Origin: Mesorhizobium huakuii
GTDB lineage: Bacteria > Pseudomonadota > Alphaproteobacteria > Rhizobiales > Rhizobiaceae
DNA length: 64,000 nucleotides
Assembly (NCBI RefSeq): GCF_030160235.1
Contig: NZ_BSNY01000017.1
Location: 35,867-99,866 of the forward strand
Reading direction: 5' to 3'
The translations under genes were made by a program, and so were the position numbers. Positions 38,731-46,772 of this stretch are shown piece by piece. Numbering within the stretch: the first letter of the stretch is position 1; the number at the start of each line of letters is the position of its first letter. The notes beneath the pieces were generated by a model that did no database searches, was not told where the DNA came from, and worked only from the letters and a program-made list of their open reading frames with translations.

Positions 38731-39522
38731 ATGCGTGACATCCTCAACGACCTCGAAGCGGGCAAGTATCTTTCCGATCCGGATCCGGTGCGTCGCGCCC
38801 AGATCCAGATGAAGACACCGCTGCCCAAGCGCTTCTACAAAACCGCTTCGGTTGCGCCGATAGAGGCAGGTTTCGCCGTGCATCTCGACGGCAGGCCGGT
38901 GCGCACGCCGGGCAAGGCGCTGCTGGCGTTGCCGACCGAGGCGGCGGCAGCGCTTGTTGCCGACGAATTCGCGGAACAGGGCGAGACGATCAATCCGGTG
39001 ACGATGCCGGTGATGCGCCTGGTCAACACCGCCATCGACGGCGTTGCCAGCGATCCGCAGGCGGTGCTGGAAGACATACTGCGTTTTGCCTCATCGGATC
39101 TGCTCTGTTACCGCGCCGACGCCCCCCAAGGGCTGGTCGAACGGCAGAACGAGCAGTGGGATCCGGTCATCGATTGGGCGCGCACTGCATTGGCGGCTCG
39201 CTTCAACCTTGCCGAGGGGGTCATCCATGTCGAGCAGCCGCGCGAGACGATCGCCGTGCTGGGCAGCCATCTCAACCAGCGCGCCGAGCCGCTGCGGCTG
39301 GCCGCAATCCACCTGATGACCTCGCTGACCGGTTCGGCGCTGCTGGCGCTGGCCGTCGATTTCGGCGAACTCGACGCCGAGGCTGCCTGGGCCGCCGGCC
39401 ATGTCGACGAGGACTGGCAGATCGAGCATTGGGGGCAGGACGCCGAAGCGGTCGCGCGCCGCGCCGCCCGCAAACGCGACATGATGGCTGCCGTCAGCCT
39501 TCTCGAAGCGCTCAAGGGTTGA
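38731..39522 (+). CDS. ATP12-family chaperone for F1-ATPase assembly
   Basis: 263-aa cytosolic protein of the Atp12 family, which in mitochondria binds the F1 alpha subunit. Key segments: PKRFYKTASVAPIEAGFAVH, LDGRPVRTPGKALLALPTEA, MPVMRLVNTAIDGV, SSDLLCYRADAPQGLVERQN and a C-terminal EDWQIEHWGQDAEAVARRAA. Only 12 nt separate it from the EamA transporter gene, so the three genes from the pseudouridine synthase onward form an operon. The bacterial role is taken from the family. Confidence 0.92.
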   Translation: MRDILNDLEAGKYLSDPDPVRRAQIQMKTPLPKRFYKTASVAPIEAGFAVHLDGRPVRTPGKALLALPTEAAAALVADEFAEQGETINPVTMPVMRLVNTAIDGVASDPQAVLEDILRFASSDLLCYRADAPQGLVERQNEQWDPVIDWARTALAARFNLAEGVIHVEQPRETIAVLGSHLNQRAEPLRLAAIHLMTSLTGSALLALAVDFGELDAEAAWAAGHVDEDWQIEHWGQDAEAVARRAARKRDMMAAVSLLEALKG

Positions 39523-39705
39523 CCCTGCGGCGATTGCCGCAGCGCACCTAATACCAAAGTCATAATCCCATCGTCGCTCTGCCGTCGGCGGGCGCTTTCT
39601 GTCATTTTTCCCGTGATGGCCCGGCATTTCCGAGTCTGCGTTCCGAGGAGAGCGCAGACATTGGCGCCCGGCATCGAGGACAGGGTCTCACGGGAGGACA
39701 ACTCT

Positions 39706-41595
39706 ATGGCAATGGCATCGACTGCCGGCAGAACGAGCCGCAGCATGACGCGGGAAGAGAAGAAGGTCATCTTCGCTTCCTCGCTCGGCACCGTTTTCGA
39801 ATGGTACGATTTCTATCTCTACGGTTCATTGGCGGCCTTCATCGGCTCGACCTTTTTCAGCCCGACCATCCCGGAGGCGACGCGCAACATCTTCGCGCTG
39901 CTGGCCTTCGCCGCCGGTTTTCTCGTCCGCCCGTTCGGCGCCCTGGTGTTTGGCCGTATCGGTGACCTCGTCGGCCGCAAATATACCTTCCTCGTCACCA
40001 TGACGATCATGGGTCTGTCGACCTTCCTGGTCGGCTTGCTGCCCGGTTATGCCACCTTGGGTATCGCGGCTCCGGTGATCCTGATCGCGCTGCGCATGTT
40101 GCAGGGCCTGGCCCTCGGCGGCGAATATGGCGGTGCGGCGACCTATGTCGCTGAGCACGCGCCTGACGACCGTCGCGGTTTCTACACGTCTTGGATCCAG
40201 ACGACGGCGACACTTGGCCTGTTCCTGTCGCTGATCGTCATTCTGACTGTTCAGAGCTCCCTGAGCAAGGAAACCTACGCCGCTTGGGGCTGGCGTATTC
40301 CGTTTATCGTTTCCTTTGTGCTGCTCGCCGTCTCGATCTGGATTCGACTGTCTCTCTCGGAGTCTCCGACCTTCCAGAAGATGAAGGACGAAGGTAAGGG
40401 CTCGAAGGCACCGCTTTCGGAAGCCTTCGGTCAGTGGAAGAATGCCAAGATTGCCCTGCTGGCGCTGCTTGGCCTCACTGCTGGCCAGGCCGTGGTCTGG
40501 TACAATGGCCAGTTCTATGCGCTGTTCTTCCTGCAGAACGTGCTGAAGGTCGATGCGCAGTCGGTCAACATCATGATCGCGATCGCGCTGGCACTTGGCT
40601 CGATCTTCTTCGTCGTGTTCGGCTGGCTCTCCGACAAGATCGGCCGCAAGCCGATCATCATGGCTGGCCTTGCGCTCGCCATCGTCTGCACCTTCCCGCT
40701 GTTCAAGGCATTGACCTGGGCCGCCAATCCGGCACTCGCCAAGGCGCAGCAGAGTACAAGGGCAACGGTCACGGCCGCACCCGGCGACTGCAAGTTCCAG
40801 TTCAACCCGGTCGGCACCGCCAAGTTCACGACGTCATGCGACATCGCGACTTCGTTCCTGACCAAGAACTCGGTTCCCTATGACGTGGTGCCGACGGCGG
40901 CGGCCGGAACGGCGGCTACGGTCAAGATCGGCAACGAGACCGTGCCGTCCTACGACGCGGTCGCCGCTGGCGATCAGGCCAAGGCCAAGGACGCCGCCTT
41001 CGCCAAGGCCGTCAACATGTCGCTGCGGGACGGCGGGTATCCGCTGAAGCGTGCGGCGATCAAGGTAGCGGACCAGAAGCTCGACGCCTTCATCGCGGCC
41101 AATCCTGAACTCAAGCTCGACGCCGCTGCCATTCGCGGCGGCGAAAAAGCCGCGGTGCCGACCGATCAGGCGGTCAAGGACAAGTTGGTGACGTCAGAGG
41201 AGGCCGCCGGCGCGCCAGAGGTCACCGTCTACAACATACCGGGCGGTGGTGCCTTCGCCATGTTCGCCGATCCGGCAGCCGTGAACTGGCCTATGACGAT
41301 CGGCATTCTGTTCATCCTGGTCCTGTTCGTGACCATGGTTTACGGGCCGATCGCGGCGATCCTGGTCGAGATGTTCCCGACCCGCATTCGTTACACCGGC
41401 ATGTCGCTGCCCTATCATATCGGCAATGGCTGGTTCGGCGGTCTGTTGCCGGCAACAGTCTTCGCGCTCAGCGCCTACAAGGGCGATATCTACTATGGTC
41501 TGTGGTATCCGGTGGTGATCGCGGCGATGACGCTGGTTATCGGCATGATCTTCGTCAAGGACACGCTTGGCACCGACTTGCACGGCAAGGACTAG
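39706..41595 (+). CDS. MHS-type MFS transporter with a large inserted domain
   Basis: 629 aa; start ATG 39706 is seven bases after GGGAGGA. The first half is a metabolite:H+ symporter of the ProP/KgtP/ShiA type: FEWYDFYLYGSLAAF, FGRIGDLVGRKYTFL, LQGLALGGEYGGAATYVAEH and the second-half loop LSDKIGRKPIIMAG. Between about residues 342 and 522 the usual short TM9-TM10 loop is replaced by some 180 hydrophilic residues with two cysteines (GDCKFQF, TTSCDIAT). The fold then resumes with NWPMTIGILFILVLFV and MFPTRIRYTGMSLPYHIG. By topology the insert should be periplasmic. Substrate not known. Confidence 0.85.
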   Translation: MAMASTAGRTSRSMTREEKKVIFASSLGTVFEWYDFYLYGSLAAFIGSTFFSPTIPEATRNIFALLAFAAGFLVRPFGALVFGRIGDLVGRKYTFLVTMTIMGLSTFLVGLLPGYATLGIAAPVILIALRMLQGLALGGEYGGAATYVAEHAPDDRRGFYTSWIQTTATLGLFLSLIVILTVQSSLSKETYAAWGWRIPFIVSFVLLAVSIWIRLSLSESPTFQKMKDEGKGSKAPLSEAFGQWKNAKIALLALLGLTAGQAVVWYNGQFYALFFLQNVLKVDAQSVNIMIAIALALGSIFFVVFGWLSDKIGRKPIIMAGLALAIVCTFPLFKALTWAANPALAKAQQSTRATVTAAPGDCKFQFNPVGTAKFTTSCDIATSFLTKNSVPYDVVPTAAAGTAATVKIGNETVPSYDAVAAGDQAKAKDAAFAKAVNMSLRDGGYPLKRAAIKVADQKLDAFIAANPELKLDAAAIRGGEKAAVPTDQAVKDKLVTSEEAAGAPEVTVYNIPGGGAFAMFADPAAVNWPMTIGILFILVLFVTMVYGPIAAILVEMFPTRIRYTGMSLPYHIGNGWFGGLLPATVFALSAYKGDIYYGLWYPVVIAAMTLVIGMIFVKDTLGTDLHGKD

Positions 41596-41617
41596 CCTAG
41601 CCGTCATCGGCTGACAG

Positions 41618-41650
41618 AAAGCCCGGCGTGATCGTTCACGCCGGGCTTTT
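41618..41650 (+). terminator. Intrinsic terminator after the MFS gene
   Basis: Fourteen-bp perfect stem (41618-41631 / 41636-41649), loop TCGT, ending in TTTT. It lies between convergent MFS and gstI and may act in both directions, more weakly for gstI. Confidence 0.85.
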
Positions 41651-41676
41651 CATGTCTGAGACTCCGAAGGAGCGGA

Positions 41677-41868
41677 TCAGCTCTTTGGCTGATCTTCTTC
41701 CTCGATGGCCGCTTCGTGATACCAGCCGTCAAAATCGGCGTGCGTGTAGCGCAACGAGGCGATCTCTGCCGCGAATTTCGCCTTTGCGCCTAAATTTGAG
41801 GCAGATTTGCGCGCTGCCAGAGGGAACATCAGAATTTTTGCCGATGGACGGGAAGAGGCGATTTCCAT
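41677..41868 (-). CDS. gstI: GstI, small inhibitor of GSII translation (DUF2735)
   Basis: Exactly 63 aa from the ATG at 41868, whose upstream AAAGGAGAC fixes the start; a longer frame to 41937 is rejected. Sequence features: SAKILMFPLAARK near the N-terminus, SLRYTHADFDGWYHEAAIEE near the C-terminus. In Rhizobium leguminosarum a 63-residue protein encoded divergently from glnII lowers translation of glnII mRNA; length, position and orientation all match. A candidate sigma-70 promoter (TTGCCT 41945-41940, TATCTT 41922-41917 on the minus strand, spacer 17) overlaps an NtrC-type site. Function is assigned by synteny and size, plus the DUF2735 look. Confidence 0.85.
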   Translation of the reverse strand: MEIASSRPSAKILMFPLAARKSASNLGAKAKFAAEIASLRYTHADFDGWYHEAAIEEEDQPKS

Positions 41869-41916
41869 GGGCGGTCTCCTTTCTTTTTCAGGAGCTTGTC
41901 GATTCAGCTTTCCCAC

Positions 41917-41945
41917 AAGATAGGTCCTGCGATTCATTTAGGCAA
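41917..41945 (-). promoter_or_regulatory. Candidate sigma-70 promoter of gstI
   Basis: On the minus strand: -35 TTGCCT (41945-41940), 17-nt spacer, -10 TATCTT (41922-41917). The -35 and most of the spacer lie inside the NtrC-type site 41928-41944. Bound NtrC would therefore block gstI. Confidence 0.5.
41928..41944. promoter_or_regulatory. NtrC-type binding site 1 (glnII/gstI)
   Basis: TGCGATTCATTTAGGCA fits the TGC-N11-GCA dyad of NtrC enhancers. Its centre is 42 bp (about four helical turns) from site 2, so two dimers would bind on one face of the DNA. Confidence 0.6.
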
Positions 41946-41969
41946 TATGCCTACGAAAAGATCAGTAAT

Positions 41970-41986
41970 TGCCTAATATTTATGCA
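41970..41986. promoter_or_regulatory. NtrC-type binding site 2 (glnII/gstI)
   Basis: TGCCTAATATTTATGCA, again TGC-N11-GCA with an AT-rich core. It lies about 97 bp upstream of the glnII -24 element, an ordinary distance for an NtrC enhancer. Confidence 0.6.
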
Positions 41987-42082
41987 TAAATCTAGTTTGA
42001 CTGATATGAGCCCAGTGATGAGGCGGCTCAGCAAATCCGACGCGATATCCCTGCCATTTTGCCGCACCCGCCGAAGTCGGAG

Positions 42083-42098
42083 TGGCACATGAATTGCA
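42083..42098 (+). promoter_or_regulatory. Sigma-54 promoter of glnII
   Basis: TGGCAC-ATGAA-TTGCA: the -24 GG (42084-42085) and -12 GC (42096-42097) are 12 bp apart, and the match to the RpoN consensus TGGCACR-N4-TTGCW is complete. The leader to the glnII ATG is about 75-80 nt. Together with the two upstream dyads this is a textbook NtrC-activated promoter. Confidence 0.85.
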
Positions 42099-42184
42099 TT
42101 TTAGGGATCGGCAGCGCCGGCTGCCGACGGCAGACACGTGTCGACGCCGTTTGGTGTTCGGTGAACAAGCAACGAGAGGCTAGA

Positions 42185-43225
42185 ATGACGAAATACAAGC
42201 TCGAGTACATTTGGCTCGATGGTTACACCCCGGTTCCCAACCTTCGCGGCAAGACGCAGATCAAGGAATTCGCCGAATTCCCGACGCTCGAACAGCTGCC
42301 GCTGTGGGGCTTTGACGGTTCCTCGACCATGCAGGCCGAAGGCCGCAGCTCCGATTGCGTGTTGAAGCCGGTTGCGCTTTACCCGGATCCGGCGCGCACC
42401 AACGGCATTCTCGTCATGTGCGAGGTCATGATGCCCGATGGCGTCACGCCGCATGAATCGAACAGCCGCGCGACCATCCTCGACGACGAGGACGCCTGGT
42501 TCGGCTTCGAGCAGGAATATTTCTTCTACAAGGACGGTCGTCCGCTCGGCTTCCCGGAGAGCGGTTATCCCGCACCGCAGGGCCCGTACTACACCGGCGT
42601 CGGCTACAAGAACGTCGGCGACGTCGCGCGCAAGATCGTCGAAGAGCATCTCGACCAGTGCCTTGCGGCCGGCATCAACCATGAAGGCATCAACGCCGAA
42701 GTGGCCAAGGGCCAGTGGGAATTCCAGATTTTCGGCAAGGGTTCCAAGAAGGCCGCCGACCAGATCTGGATGGCGCGCTACCTTCTCCTGCGTCTGACCG
42801 AGACATACGGCATCGACATCGAGTTCCACTGCAAGCCGCTCGGCGATACCGACTGGAACGGCTCGGGCATGCACTGCAATTTCTCGACCAAGTTCATGCG
42901 CGAAGTCGGCGGCAAGGCCTATTTCGAGGCCCTGATGGCGCAGTTCGACAAGAACCTGATGGACCACATCGCCGTCTACGGTCCGGACAACGACAAGCGC
43001 CTGACCGGCAAGCACGAGACCGCGCCGTGGAACAAGTTCAGCTATGGCGTCGCCGACCGTGGCGCGTCGATCCGCGTGCCGCACTCCTTCGTCAAGAATG
43101 ATTACAAGGGCTATCTGGAAGACCGTCGTCCGAATTCCCAGGGCGACCCCTACCAGATCGCTTCTCAGGTGCTGAAGACGATCTCGCAGGTTGCGACCGA
43201 TGCGAAGGTCTCGGCCGCCGCTTGA
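42185..43225 (+). CDS. glnII: Glutamine synthetase II (eukaryotic-type)
   Basis: ATP-dependent amidation of glutamate; 346 aa, the short GSII form shared with eukaryotes and found in rhizobia beside GSI. LEYIWLDGYTPVPNLRGKTQ at the start, WGFDGSSTMQAEGRSSDCVL (substrate loop), WFGFEQEYFFYKDGRPLGFP, GINHEGINAEVAKGQWEFQI, DTDWNGSGMHCNFSTKFM and the GVADRGASIRVPHSF glutamate site are intact. ATG 42185 follows GAGAGGCTAGA; upstream in-frame residues overlap the promoter and are rejected. Expected to be expressed under nitrogen limitation through NtrC and sigma-54, and damped by GstI. Confidence 0.97.
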   Translation: MTKYKLEYIWLDGYTPVPNLRGKTQIKEFAEFPTLEQLPLWGFDGSSTMQAEGRSSDCVLKPVALYPDPARTNGILVMCEVMMPDGVTPHESNSRATILDDEDAWFGFEQEYFFYKDGRPLGFPESGYPAPQGPYYTGVGYKNVGDVARKIVEEHLDQCLAAGINHEGINAEVAKGQWEFQIFGKGSKKAADQIWMARYLLLRLTETYGIDIEFHCKPLGDTDWNGSGMHCNFSTKFMREVGGKAYFEALMAQFDKNLMDHIAVYGPDNDKRLTGKHETAPWNKFSYGVADRGASIRVPHSFVKNDYKGYLEDRRPNSQGDPYQIASQVLKTISQVATDAKVSAAA

Positions 43226-43278
43226 TTGTTTTCTCGGCGCGGATCGCAAGGTCTTCGCCGCGGCCTAAGCTCTGCAAC

Positions 43279-43310
43279 AAAAAGCCCTGGCGGAAACGCC
43301 AGGGCTTTTT
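43279..43310. terminator. Bidirectional terminator between glnII and the P1 peptidase gene
   Basis: AAAAAGCCCTGGCG (43279-43292), loop GAAA, CGCCAGGGCTTTTT (43297-43310). The 14-bp stem has five Ts on the plus strand and five As on the other arm, so it serves both convergent genes. Confidence 0.92.
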
Positions 43311-43343
43311 CGTGTTTGCGGGGCGCGGGTGGGTCTGCCGTTC

Positions 43344-44510
43344 TCAGCCGGCGACAGTCCCGCGCGCCTTCAGCGCCGCCAGCACTTTGGCATGGGGCAA
43401 AGCAGGGCTGCGATTGCCGTCGCGGCCGGTCATGTCATCGTTGGCGATCAGCGCATTCAGCACCGCCTCCTCGGTCGCCTGTACGACGGCTGCATAGAAA
43501 TCGTCCATGCGGCCCCATGGGATGAAGTCCATGTGGCTGTAGCTCTCATCGCCGGGCGGTCCTTTTGGAAAGCGGCCGTTCAGCGCATCCCGGTTGGCGG
43601 TCGAGAAGGCGAGAAAAATGTCGCCGGAGAAATGCGAGCCGGTGGTGCCCGTTCGCGCTAGGCCGAGCGGCATGCGCCGGGCCAGCGCCTTGCATTGGCC
43701 GGGCAGAAGCGGTGCATCGGTGGCGACGATGCCGATGCAGGAGCCGGCGCCGGTTGGGCCACCGCTGAAGTAGGACTCCATCGGATTGTCATCCGCAAGC
43801 GCATGCCCAAGCGGCACGCCGGCGATGGTGAGTTCGCGACGCGAACCGAAATTGGCTTGCAGGAAGACGCCGACCGTGTAGGAGCGATGGCCGTAGTCGA
43901 CGATCCGCGAGGCCGTGCCGGAGCCGCCCTTGAAGGCATAGCAGTTCATGCCGGTGCCGCCGCCGACCGAGCCTTCCTCGATGCGCCCGCTCGCCGCATT
44001 GTCGATCGCGGCGATGGCGTGGTCGACCGTAACATGCGAGCCGTTGATGTCGTTGAGATAGCCGTCCCAGGTTTCCGCCACGACCGGCAGCAGCCACTGG
44101 TTGGCGACATCGGGCTTGTGGCGCGCCACCCAGTCGATGACGCCGCGATGGCAGGGGCCGACCGCATGGGTGTTGGTGATCAGGATCGGCAGGCTGATGC
44201 TGCCGGCCTCCTCAATCCATGACGCGCCGGTCATCTCGCCATTGCCGTTGAAGGAATGATAGCCGGCCGCGCAGGCAGTGCCGATACCGTCATGGCCGAA
44301 CGGCAGGATGGCCGTCACGCCGGTGCGCGCCGGTCCGTGTCCAAGGTTGAGCTCGCCTTCGCCCTTGATGATCGTGGAATAACCGACCAGGACGCCGGCG
44401 ACATCGGTGATGGCATTGGCGGGGCCAGGTGTGCCTTGCAGGGGAATGGTGAGCGCCCGGGCTCGCGCCTTGCCGGCTGGCGTGGTGGTGTGGGTCGGCA
44501 CTTGATCCAT
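43344..44510 (-). CDS. P1-family (S58, DmpA-type) aminopeptidase
   Basis: N-terminal-nucleophile hydrolase of the DmpA/beta-peptidyl aminopeptidase group, 388 aa from ATG 44510 (MDQVPTHTT). GPANAITDVAGVLVGYSTII, GVTAILPFGHDGIGTACAAG and GSVGGGTGMNCYAFKGG followed by SGTASRIVDYG are typical; self-cleavage in this family occurs in the last segment, just ahead of the serine nucleophile. Downstream of the TetR gene on the same strand with a 31-nt gap, so it is probably controlled with it. A role in cleaving small amino-acid amides or beta-peptides is inferred from the family and from the nearby amino-acid permease. Confidence 0.88.
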   Translation of the reverse strand: MDQVPTHTTTPAGKARARALTIPLQGTPGPANAITDVAGVLVGYSTIIKGEGELNLGHGPARTGVTAILPFGHDGIGTACAAGYHSFNGNGEMTGASWIEEAGSISLPILITNTHAVGPCHRGVIDWVARHKPDVANQWLLPVVAETWDGYLNDINGSHVTVDHAIAAIDNAASGRIEEGSVGGGTGMNCYAFKGGSGTASRIVDYGHRSYTVGVFLQANFGSRRELTIAGVPLGHALADDNPMESYFSGGPTGAGSCIGIVATDAPLLPGQCKALARRMPLGLARTGTTGSHFSGDIFLAFSTANRDALNGRFPKGPPGDESYSHMDFIPWGRMDDFYAAVVQATEEAVLNALIANDDMTGRDGNRSPALPHAKVLAALKARGTVAG

Positions 44511-44541
44511 GCTTGGGTTCGCTCCGTGGAAATAAGCCGGC

Positions 44542-45144
44542 TCAGCGAAGGCTGCAGCCGGTCGCAAGCTCGGCGTAGCTGGTCAGGATGGCCAGCGCCG
44601 AAGCTTGATCGACCGCCGGCACGACGTTGACCAGATGCAGCCCCAGGCCATCCTCGAGTACCACCAGGCTGCGTGCGATCGTCTCGCTGGCCGCCTGCAG
44701 CTTGAAGATGCCGGTGGCCGCACCCGCTTCCAGGATGCCGACATAGATCGACACCTGCCGCTCGAACAAAGTGATGTGGCGGGCGGCATAGCTCGCATCC
44801 GAACGCGAATAGGCGCCGAGCTCGAGCAGCAGCCGGCAGAGCTGGTCGTCCGCGTCGGTCGGCAGCCCGCTCTCGATCATCGTCTTCAGCCGCAGCCGCG
44901 GATCGGCGATCTCGGCGACCGACGCCGCGCGCAGCGTGCAGAACCGCTCGACAGCCTTGCGCTGCACATCGTCCAGCAGGTCTTTGAGGCCGGGATAGTA
45001 GTAGAGCAGGGCGCTCGAACTCATCCCCGCCTCATTGGCGACGTCGCGCAACGTGACGCCGGCAAGGCCGCGCTTGGCGATCATCGATTCTGCCGCCGCG
45101 ACGAGGGTGAGGCGGCGATCGGTCTGGGTTTTGGGTCGTCCCAT
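44542..45144 (-). CDS. TetR-family transcriptional regulator
   Basis: 200 aa. The N-terminal helix-turn-helix reads LVAAAESMIAKRGLAGVTLR then DVANEAGMSSSALLYYYPGL. The C-terminal ligand domain is unclassified. It is divergent from the APC permease gene (149-nt gap) and directly upstream of the peptidase gene. Two overlapping palindromes lie 10 nt upstream of its own start, so autoregulation and control of the permease are likely. Ligand unknown; an amino acid or small peptide would fit the context. Confidence 0.9.
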   Translation of the reverse strand: MGRPKTQTDRRLTLVAAAESMIAKRGLAGVTLRDVANEAGMSSSALLYYYPGLKDLLDDVQRKAVERFCTLRAASVAEIADPRLRLKTMIESGLPTDADDQLCRLLLELGAYSRSDASYAARHITLFERQVSIYVGILEAGAATGIFKLQAASETIARSLVVLEDGLGLHLVNVVPAVDQASALAILTSYAELATGCSLR

Positions 45145-45153
45145 TTCTGTTTC

Positions 45154-45178
45154 CTGAATTTGATTCAGTTTAAAACTG
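45154..45178. promoter_or_regulatory. Candidate operator of the TetR regulator
   Basis: Two overlapping perfect palindromes: CTGAAT-TTG-ATTCAG (45154-45168) and CAGTTT-A-AAACTG (45166-45178), sharing CAG. They sit just upstream of the TetR start, in the shared control region with the permease. Confidence 0.6.
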
Positions 45179-45216
45179 GCGTGAGAAATTTTGCAAGCAC
45201 CATTGCGCCATATTTG

Positions 45217-45245
45217 TTGACGATATCTGACTCCATCGATAGGTT
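45217..45245 (+). promoter_or_regulatory. Candidate promoter of the APC permease gene
   Basis: TTGACG (45217-45222), 17-nt spacer, TAGGTT (45240-45245), 48 nt before the ATG. A TATC-N10-GATA dyad overlaps the spacer. The -10 match is moderate. Confidence 0.4.
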
Positions 45246-45292
45246 CCGCAGCCGGAGGATAATTTTTATCTAATTAAAAAAAGGGGAGGACG

Positions 45293-46714
45293 ATGTCTAC
45301 AAACGAAGCAACAACAGGGCCGGTCGACAAGGCCGCGCCAGCCGCCAAGGGACTGGACCGGGCGCTCAACGCGCTGGGCACGCTGATGATCGTGCTGTCG
45401 GCGGTGACGCCGGCATCCTCGGTGTTCATCATCGTGCCGGGTGTCATCGCATTGGCCGGCACGGGCTCATTTCTGAGTTTCGTCATTGCCGCCGTCATCG
45501 GGCTGTTCATGGCCTTCGTCTACGCCGAATTGTCATCGGCCTATCCGATGGCCGGCGGCGAATACACCATGATCGGCCGCACGCTTGGCCGCTTCTGGGG
45601 CTTCGTCACGCTGGTGCTGGTGTTCGTCTCGATCGTGCTGATCGTCGCCGTCATCGCGCTCGGCGTCGGTACCTATCTCGGCGTGCTCGTTCCCAACCTC
45701 AGCCCGCAATGGGTCGGTGTGGTGACGATCGCGCTGGCTGGCACGGTCGCGGCCATGCGCATCAAGCTCAACGCCTTCGTCACGGGCATCTTCCTTGGCA
45801 TCGAGATGCTGGCGCTGCTGATCCTGACCGGTCTCGGCTTCGCCCATGTCGAGCGGCCGCTGTCGAGCCTGTTCACCTCGCCGCAATTGCTCGATGCCAC
45901 CAACACGCTGGTACCGGCGTCGGCCGGAATCATCCTTGCGGCCACCGCCGTTTCGCTCTTTGCCTATAATGGCTACGGCGCGGCTGCCTATTTCGGCGAG
46001 GAGACGCAGGACGCCAAGCGCAATATCGGCAAGGTCGTGGTCTGGGCGCTGTTGATCACGGTTGCTGCGGAACTCATCCCGCTGACCGCCGTGCTGCTCG
46101 GCTCTCCGGATATGGCGGGCCTGCTCGCAGCACCGCAGAAGATCGAGTACTTCCTCGAGGCGCGCGGCGGCCATGCGCTGACGGTGCTGATCAGCCTTGC
46201 CATCGCCGTCGCCATCTTCAACGCGGTCATCGCCATCATCCTGCAGGCGGCGCGGCTGCTGTTCAGCTCCGGCCGCGACAAGACCTGGTTCGGTCCCATC
46301 AACGCCGCGGTCGCCTCTGTCCATGGCAGCTACGCGTCACCCTGGATCGCCACCATCGTCGTGTCGGTGCTAGCGGCGGTCGCCTGTTTCATCGACATCA
46401 ACCTCCTGCTGGTGGTCAGCGGCACGTCGCTGGTGGTGATCTATGCGCTTCTGTGCGTGGCGGTGTTTGTCGGGCGCCGCAACGGCAGCACGGCTGGCGG
46501 GCACTACCGCATGCCGCTGTTTCCGGTGCCGGCTATCCTGGCTTTCGTGGCTCTGGTCTATGTCGCCTACCAGAATCTTCTCGACGCCGCCTTCGGACGC
46601 CCGAGCCTGATCGCGACACTGCTGATCATGGTCGTGGCGGCGATCTACTATGTGCTGGTGCTCGCCAGGCGAACGGATTGGAATCTGCATGGTCCCGACG
46701 AACTTGCCGGATAG
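45293..46714 (+). CDS. APC-family amino-acid permease
   Basis: 473-aa inner-membrane transporter with twelve predicted spans. ALGTLMIVLSAVTPASSVFI (TM1, unwound GXG-type region), AYPMAGGEYTMIGRTLGRFW (TM3), AYNGYGAAAYFGEETQDAKR and NIGKVVVWALLITVAAELIP are characteristic of the amino acid-polyamine-organocation family. AAAAAGGGGAGGACG precedes the ATG. Its divergent TetR neighbour and the P1 peptidase suggest an inducible uptake-and-cleavage unit. Substrate not determinable. Confidence 0.9.
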   Translation: MSTNEATTGPVDKAAPAAKGLDRALNALGTLMIVLSAVTPASSVFIIVPGVIALAGTGSFLSFVIAAVIGLFMAFVYAELSSAYPMAGGEYTMIGRTLGRFWGFVTLVLVFVSIVLIVAVIALGVGTYLGVLVPNLSPQWVGVVTIALAGTVAAMRIKLNAFVTGIFLGIEMLALLILTGLGFAHVERPLSSLFTSPQLLDATNTLVPASAGIILAATAVSLFAYNGYGAAAYFGEETQDAKRNIGKVVVWALLITVAAELIPLTAVLLGSPDMAGLLAAPQKIEYFLEARGGHALTVLISLAIAVAIFNAVIAIILQAARLLFSSGRDKTWFGPINAAVASVHGSYASPWIATIVVSVLAAVACFIDINLLLVVSGTSLVVIYALLCVAVFVGRRNGSTAGGHYRMPLFPVPAILAFVALVYVAYQNLLDAAFGRPSLIATLLIMVVAAIYYVLVLARRTDWNLHGPDELAG

Positions 46715-46742
46715 GCGTCACCCTCCGATTCTGTCCCTGCAA

Positions 46743-46772
46743 GACCCCCGGCTTCGGTCGGGGTTCTCTTTT
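46743..46772 (+). terminator. Terminator after the APC permease gene
   Basis: CCCCG (46746-46750) pairs with CGGGG (46759-46763), extended by outer A-T and G-C pairs, loop GCTTCGGT, followed by TCTTTT. Confidence 0.65.
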
